NCBI GenBank assembly: GCA_002243285.1
Contig: CP022585.1
Location: forward strand, 558,001-622,000
DNA: 64,000 bases
Direction: 5' to 3'
Origin: Candidatus Fluviicola riflensis
GTDB lineage: Bacteria; Bacteroidota; Bacteroidia; Flavobacteriales_D; Crocinitomicaceae
A model generated the notes under the pieces. The model was given only the letters and a program-made list of their open reading frames with translations. It did no database searches and was not told the origin of the DNA. A program made the translations under genes and the position numbers. Below, in pieces: positions 59,142 through 64,000 of this stretch. Positions within the stretch are counted from its first letter, which is position 1. The number at the start of each line of letters is the position of its first letter.

Positions 59142-62060
59142 ATGAAAAGATTAAGCCTTCTCGCAGGGGCGCTTCTTGTTGCGCAGATTTCCCTCGCACA
59201 AGCCCCTCAAAAAATGTCCTATCAGGCCGTTGCACGTGATGCTTCGAATGCACTGATTACAAATTCTACAATCGGAATGCGAATTTCGATTCTTCAGGGA
59301 TCCGCCTCAGGAACCGTTGTTTATGAAGAAACCCAAACACCTGTTACAAATACCAATGGTTTAGCAAGTCTTGAAATTGGTTCAGGAACAGTTGTAAGCG
59401 GTAATTTCTCTGCAATTGATTGGGCAAGCGGACCTTACTTTGTTAAAACGGAAACCGATCCTACAGGAGGAACCAATTACACAATTGTTGGTGTAAACCA
59501 ATTTTTAAGTGTTCCTTATGCGCTTTATGCAGCCAATTCAGGTAGTTCAACTCCTGGCCCTGCCGGTCCTCAGGGACCCGCTGGTCCAACAGGTGCTGAT
59601 GGTCCGGCTGGCCCGCAAGGTCCAATTGGTCCTCAGGGTATCAATGGTACGGCCGGAGCACAAGGCCCCGCTGGCCCACAAGGTCCGGCTGGAGCAAACG
59701 GTGCCAATGGAGCAAATGGAACGAACGGTATTGACGGTGTTGACGGAGCAACCGGTCCACAAGGTCCGCAAGGCCCAGTGGGAGCAACCGGTCCAATGGG
59801 TCCACAAGGTCCCGCTGGTACCAATGGTGCAAATGGTGCAAACGGAATAAATGGTGCCGACGGAGCAGATGGTATTGATGGTGCAACAGGTCCTCAGGGT
59901 CCTGCTGGTCCAACCGGTGCGACAGGTCCCGCTGGTCCTCAGGGTCCTGCTGGTAACGATGGTTTAGACGGTGCGACTGGTCCTATGGGTCCACAAGGTC
60001 CTGCTGGATTAAATGGTGTTGACGGTAACGATGGTTTAGACGGAGCAACAGGTCCAATGGGTCCTCAGGGTCCTGCTGGTAATGATGGTTTAGACGGTGC
60101 GACTGGTCCTATGGGTCCTCAAGGTCCTGCTGGATTGAATGGTGTTGACGGTAACGATGGTTTAGACGGAGCAACCGGTCCAATGGGGCCACAAGGTCCT
60201 GCTGGTAATGACGGTTTAGACGGTGCGACTGGTCCTATGGGTCCACAAGGTCCTGCTGGATTGAATGGTGTTGACGGTAACGATGGTTTAGACGGAGCAA
60301 CCGGTCCAATGGGTCCACAAGGTCCAGCTGGTAATGACGGTTTAGACGGTGCGACTGGTCCTATGGGTCCACAAGGTCCTGCCGGATTAAATGGTGTTGA
60401 CGGTAACGATGGTTTAGACGGAGCAACCGGTCCAATGGGTCCACAAGGTCCTGCTGGTAACGACGGTTTAGACGGAGCAACTGGCCCTATGGGTCCTCAA
60501 GGTCCTGCCGGATTAAATGGTGTTGACGGTAACGATGGTTTAGACGGAGCAACCGGTCCAATGGGTCCACAAGGTCCTGCTGGTAATGACGGTTTAGACG
60601 GTGCGACAGGTCCTATGGGGCCACAAGGTCCTGCTGGATTGAATGGTGTTGACGGTAACGATGGTTTAGACGGAGCAACCGGTCCAATGGGTCCACAAGG
60701 TCCAGCTGGATTAAATGGTGTTGACGGTAACGATGGTTTAGACGGAGCAACCGGTCCAATGGGTCCACAAGGTCCTGCTGGTAATGATGGTTTAGACGGA
60801 GCAACTGGTCCTATGGGTCCACAAGGTCCTGCTGGATTGAATGGTGTTGACGGTAATGATGGTTTAGATGGCGCAACGGGTCCAATGGGTCCTCAGGGTC
60901 CTGCTGGTAATGACGGTTTAGACGGTGCGACTGGTCCAATGGGTCCACAAGGTCCTGCTGGTAATGACGGTTTAGACGGTGCGACTGGTCCTATGGGTCC
61001 ACAAGGTCCAGCCGGATTGAATGGTGTTGACGGTAATGATGGTTTAGACGGAGCAACCGGTCCAATGGGTCCTCAGGGTCCTGCTGGTAATGACGGTTTA
61101 GACGGAGCAACCGGTCCTATGGGTCCACAAGGTCCTGCCGGATTGAATGGTGTTGACGGTAACGACGGTTTAGACGGAGCAACCGGTCCAATGGGTCCTC
61201 AGGGTCCTGCTGGTAATGACGGTTTAGACGGTGCGACTGGTCCAATGGGTCCACAAGGTCCAGCCGGATTGAATGGTGTTGACGGTAACGATGGTTTAGA
61301 CGGAGCAACCGGTCCAATGGGTCCACAAGGTCCTGCTGGATTAAATGGTGTTGACGGTAACGATGGTTTAGACGGTGCGACTGGTCCTATGGGTCCACAA
61401 GGTCCAGCTGGTAACGATGGTTTAGACGGTGCGACTGGTCCTATGGGTCCTCAAGGTCCTGCTGGTAATGATGGTTTAGACGGAGCAACTGGCCCAATGG
61501 GTCCACAAGGTCCTGCTGGTAACGATGGTTTAGACGGAGCAACGGGTCCAATGGGTCCACAAGGTCCTGCTGGTAACGATGGTTTGGATGGAGCAACTGG
61601 TCCTATGGGTCCACAAGGTCCTGCTGGTAACGATGGTTTAGACGGAGCTACAGGTGCAACTGGTCCAGCTGGAGCCACTGGAGCAACCGGTCCTCAAGGT
61701 CCTGCAGGTTCTCCTGCAACATTGACATTCAGCTTTATGTCTAAAACAGCCGACTATACAATTACTGCCGGTGATGCAACAGACAACCTTATTGTGAAAA
61801 ACAGCAGTAACTCGGTTGTTACGTTTACATTGCCAAGTGCAAGTGCAGCCGGAGTAGGTAAAATGATTTATATCACATCAACATCAACTTCTTCACCACA
61901 ATCGATCAATGTGTTGACAGATGGTAGTGATTTGTTCTTCGGGTTCTATACAACACCTTCGGGAACAACCGATATCTCTGCAACTACATTGTCAAACATC
62001 AGTTGGGTTCAATTGATCAGCGATGGTACAAGTTGGAATATTTTAGGAATGTACTGGTAG
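59142..62060 (+). CDS. Secreted collagen-like repeat protein (972 aa)
   Basis: Signal peptide MKRLSLLAGALLVAQISLAQ and a ~115-residue globular N-terminal domain (PQKMSYQAVARDASNALITN, typical of Bacteroidota collagen-like surface proteins) lead into ~710 residues of Gly-X-Y triplets. These are built of units GPMGPQGPAGNDGLDGAT (18 aa) and one carrying GLNGVDGNDGLDGAT (24 aa). A ~120-residue beta-rich C-terminal domain follows (TADYTITAGDATDNLIV ... SWNILGMYW) that could trimerise the helix. Probably forms surface fibres. Confidence 0.87.
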   Translation: MKRLSLLAGALLVAQISLAQAPQKMSYQAVARDASNALITNSTIGMRISILQGSASGTVVYEETQTPVTNTNGLASLEIGSGTVVSGNFSAIDWASGPYFVKTETDPTGGTNYTIVGVNQFLSVPYALYAANSGSSTPGPAGPQGPAGPTGADGPAGPQGPIGPQGINGTAGAQGPAGPQGPAGANGANGANGTNGIDGVDGATGPQGPQGPVGATGPMGPQGPAGTNGANGANGINGADGADGIDGATGPQGPAGPTGATGPAGPQGPAGNDGLDGATGPMGPQGPAGLNGVDGNDGLDGATGPMGPQGPAGNDGLDGATGPMGPQGPAGLNGVDGNDGLDGATGPMGPQGPAGNDGLDGATGPMGPQGPAGLNGVDGNDGLDGATGPMGPQGPAGNDGLDGATGPMGPQGPAGLNGVDGNDGLDGATGPMGPQGPAGNDGLDGATGPMGPQGPAGLNGVDGNDGLDGATGPMGPQGPAGNDGLDGATGPMGPQGPAGLNGVDGNDGLDGATGPMGPQGPAGLNGVDGNDGLDGATGPMGPQGPAGNDGLDGATGPMGPQGPAGLNGVDGNDGLDGATGPMGPQGPAGNDGLDGATGPMGPQGPAGNDGLDGATGPMGPQGPAGLNGVDGNDGLDGATGPMGPQGPAGNDGLDGATGPMGPQGPAGLNGVDGNDGLDGATGPMGPQGPAGNDGLDGATGPMGPQGPAGLNGVDGNDGLDGATGPMGPQGPAGLNGVDGNDGLDGATGPMGPQGPAGNDGLDGATGPMGPQGPAGNDGLDGATGPMGPQGPAGNDGLDGATGPMGPQGPAGNDGLDGATGPMGPQGPAGNDGLDGATGATGPAGATGATGPQGPAGSPATLTFSFMSKTADYTITAGDATDNLIVKNSSNSVVTFTLPSASAAGVGKMIYITSTSTSSPQSINVLTDGSDLFFGFYTTPSGTTDISATTLSNISWVQLISDGTSWNILGMYW
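59550..61712 (+). repeat. 54/72-bp coding tandem repeats (collagen triplets)
   Basis: Units of 54 and 72 bp alternate through most of this region with few base differences, the mark of recent slippage or unequal recombination. Confidence 0.9.
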
Positions 62061-62089
62061 TAGTAGGCCGCAACATTCGCTAAAACAGC

Positions 62090-62119
62090 AAAACCCGAAA
62101 GAACAGTCTTTCGGGTTTT
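62090..62119. terminator. Bidirectional terminator
   Basis: AAAACCCGAAAGA and TCTTTCGGGTTTT, a perfect 13-bp stem with a 4-nt loop, between convergent collagen-like and ferredoxin genes. Confidence 0.9.
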
Positions 62120-62143
62120 GTTTTTTATGTATTTCGGGATTAG

Positions 62144-62467
62144 CTATTCAGCTTCAGGAGCAAGGCGTAAAACGATCCCGTCAATTTCTTCCGTGATGGG
62201 GATCTGACAGCCCAAACGACTGTTCGGTTTTACAAAAAAAGCCTGGTCCAACATATCAAGTTCCGCATCGCTTTGCTCTTCCAATTGATGATCCGATTCC
62301 AGGTAACATTGACAAGTCGCACACATTGCCATCCCGCCACATTCGCCTTTTACCGGCAATTCATACGATCGGCACAACTCCATGATGTTCATGTTCATAT
62401 CGGTAGGTGCGAGCAATTCGTGTGCTTCGCCCTCGCGATCGATAATGGTAACGGTAATGTCTGCCAT
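62144..62467 (-). CDS. [2Fe-2S] ferredoxin (adrenodoxin type)
   Basis: A 107-aa protein from the ATG at 62467 (MADITVTIIDREGEAHE). The iron-sulfur Cys pattern GECGGMAMCATCQCYLE and a later GCQIPITEEIDG fit vertebrate-type/ISC-type ferredoxins. It carries electrons for iron-sulfur assembly or monooxygenases. It stands alone, with no Isc cluster adjacent. Confidence 0.87.
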   Translation of the reverse strand: MADITVTIIDREGEAHELLAPTDMNMNIMELCRSYELPVKGECGGMAMCATCQCYLESDHQLEEQSDAELDMLDQAFFVKPNSRLGCQIPITEEIDGIVLRLAPEAE

Positions 62468-62482
62468 GATTTTTATTTTTGG

Positions 62483-62490
62483 CAAAAGTA
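62483..62490 (-). promoter_or_regulatory. Putative -7 box for the ferredoxin gene
   Basis: Minus-strand TACTTTTG (TAnnTTTG) about 15 nt before the ATG at 62467. The 260-bp gap to the next gene (62491-62751) shows a TATATAACCC direct repeat (62671-62690) but no gene. Confidence 0.45.
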
Positions 62491-62751
62491 AGGAATTAGT
62501 GTGGTTACGTTAACAATAGAACAAAGCAAATTGATTCTTGAAATCTCAACGGCAACAGCGTCTGAGCTTGAACCAATCATTATTCCTGTGAAATGCTCTG
62601 GAAACCTTGTAAATAAAGGGACACAGGGACAGCGACGGAACTCCCCCGTACTTCACCCATAGATGTCCCATATATAACCCATATATAACCCGTATCCGGT
62701 AAACCAAAAATGAGGCTGTGAATCCTTGAAATCCTATCACTCCATCGGAGA

Positions 62752-64000
62752 TCAATACTTCACCTCATACTGATGCAATACCCACTGTGCATCCAGCGTC
62801 AGCATCTCTTCCACGGAAATGTTTTTCTCAGCAGCTTTCTGAGCAATATTCTTCATCCAGTTTTGATCACCGCGCATACCTTGCTTGAAAAACTCCAGTC
62901 GGCGGTTGTAACTGTCATCCAGGTAGCTTTTGGTAGCCGGATCGCGCAGTAATTGTTCTGTCTGCTCGATGAAGCCCCAGCCTAAGTTGGAAAGGTTGGC
63001 TTCCGTAGCGAGGATGATGATCACGTCGTGTTTGGCAAGCTGTTCTTTCAGGTCCAGTTGGTAAGCAAACACGGGTGAATAAGAGCTTTCGGGGAATACT
63101 TCACGGTTATACGACAAGAAATGATAATCGGTAAAATATTGGTAATAGAACCGGTCAATTCCCCAAAAATAACTATCGGCAATCGCCAGCACCGGGAGTT
63201 TTGATTTCTCTTTTGGAGCAACAATTTTCGTGGTCGGATATCCCATCTTTGGCAGCGGCGGATCCTTCATAAGGTTCAGCAATACCAATAAATCGATGTC
63301 AGTATCATGTGCCGGTTTTTCAGCTGCGGTGGTCCAGCTGCGATCTATAAGATCAATACCATACAAATGCTCCATGTATTTCGTGATGGAATCGGTAGCA
63401 AGCGCCGAGCCGTAATGGCTCCAGTGAATTCCATATTTTGCCATCAACGGAAAATGCGAGTTCTCTTTTTCGTTCTTTAAATAGTGAAACAGATCAATGG
63501 TATGAATTCCCTGCGATTTCATTTCATTTAAATAACCCCGGATGTTCGTATTAAAACCCGGTAACGGTGTGCCTTTTGGCAAATGTTCAGGAAAGAACGA
63601 AGCTTTCCCCGGGGCAAATACCACAATCACCGATTTGTGATACGGGGCCAGCTTATCCTGTATAAATCGCAGTTTATTCACCTTGTCTTTGATGGATACA
63701 TCACCGATATAGTCGCGGCCAAGATAAGCTTCAAGGTGTTTCTGGTCATATAAATAACCATTTTGGCCCATAAAAACGGTACTCGCATGGATGATATCAA
63801 AACACGAATAGTCAATCTGGTGATGCAAACGAATCAATGGTTCCCTGAAACCGACATGTTCCATTAAATAACGCTCTTCGTGTTTTTGGTAACTTCCGTC
63901 CAGCCAATTGGAAACAGTCAGTTTTGTTTCGGGCAATTGCTGAATATAACCGTTCAAGGGTTTCAATTCAAATACCGGAAATAAGGTTTGGACCAACGGC
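62752..64000 (-). CDS. AlgX/AlgJ-like SGNH acetyltransferase-family protein, 5' end cut by window edge
   Basis: The frame is open to the window edge, so the N-terminus is missing; 415 residues are visible. FMGQNGYLYDQKHLEAYLG, VIVVFAPGKASFFPEHLPKG and YGIHWSHYGSALATDS resemble the alginate O-acetyltransferase AlgX/AlgJ (SGNH-like) family, where an Asp/His pair near that last motif is catalytic. Such proteins pair with MBOAT partners to acetylate exported polysaccharides; a partner gene may lie beyond the edge. Confidence 0.72.
   Translation of the reverse strand, partial: PLVQTLFPVFELKPLNGYIQQLPETKLTVSNWLDGSYQKHEERYLMEHVGFREPLIRLHHQIDYSCFDIIHASTVFMGQNGYLYDQKHLEAYLGRDYIGDVSIKDKVNKLRFIQDKLAPYHKSVIVVFAPGKASFFPEHLPKGTPLPGFNTNIRGYLNEMKSQGIHTIDLFHYLKNEKENSHFPLMAKYGIHWSHYGSALATDSITKYMEHLYGIDLIDRSWTTAAEKPAHDTDIDLLVLLNLMKDPPLPKMGYPTTKIVAPKEKSKLPVLAIADSYFWGIDRFYYQYFTDYHFLSYNREVFPESSYSPVFAYQLDLKEQLAKHDVIIILATEANLSNLGWGFIEQTEQLLRDPATKSYLDDSYNRRLEFFKQGMRGDQNWMKNIAQKAAEKNISVEEMLTLDAQWVLHQYEVKY

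Noticed and set aside
59547-61678. Several long antisense frames opposite the collagen-like gene
   Set aside because: They are mirror images of the tandem Gly-X-Y repeats and lack independent start or domain signals.
59550-61712. Regular short repeats that could suggest a CRISPR array
   Set aside because: The repeats are in-frame coding units of 54 and 72 bp without unique spacers, and no cas gene is nearby.

Overview
The window reads as a Bacteroidota chromosome, most likely Flavobacteriales. Markers are gliding lipoproteins GldB/GldC, several secreted proteins with Por/type IX (T9SS) sorting domains, an S46 dipeptidyl peptidase, a SiaB/SiaC pair, TAnnTTTG-type -7 boxes and the near absence of Shine-Dalgarno sequences. 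A Crocinitomicaceae-like (Fluviicola-like) host is my guess, not something shown here. No rRNA, tRNA or CRISPR array was found.

Left chromosomal arm (1-8138): a truncated nucleotidyltransferase, an outer-membrane barrel, gldB-gldC, a DUF5060-type glycoside hydrolase, a DPP11-type peptidase and a small membrane protein.

Integrated element (about 8165-34349, 26 kb): a tyrosine recombinase at the left end, then a densely packed minus-strand operon (22127 down to 10583) of virus-like layout. It encodes small membrane proteins, a LEA14-like protein, a transglutaminase-like protein, a strongly terminated beta-rich protein (candidate capsid), two more beta-rich 142-aa proteins, a coiled-coil protein, a membrane protein with tandem annexin-like repeats, a membrane-anchored peptidoglycan-binding protein, an L,D-transpeptidase-like enzyme and a RadA/KaiC-like ATPase. 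No tail, terminase, portal or conjugation gene is recognisable. My leading hypothesis is a tailless, possibly membrane-containing provirus or related particle-forming element. The AT-rich right half (22.6-34.1 kb) carries cargo: secreted T9SS proteins, an OmpH/Skp-like chaperone, membrane-bound LuxR-type and LytTR regulators, and unknown small proteins. The element interrupts a dispersed host repeat; an uninterrupted related copy lies at about 53955-54125, which lets both ends be placed.

Right chromosomal arm (34758-64000): coaE, siaC/siaB, a glycosyltransferase, a methyltransferase, a ZIP transporter, two large secreted repeat proteins, a TPR/HTH regulator, hemH, lpdA, lipA, an OsmC protein, rlmB, nadE, an M48 protease, a barrel protein, a T9SS protein, a long collagen-like protein, a [2Fe-2S] ferredoxin and a truncated AlgX/AlgJ-like SGNH protein. 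Several intergenic regions hold long inverted repeats resembling REP or MITE elements.
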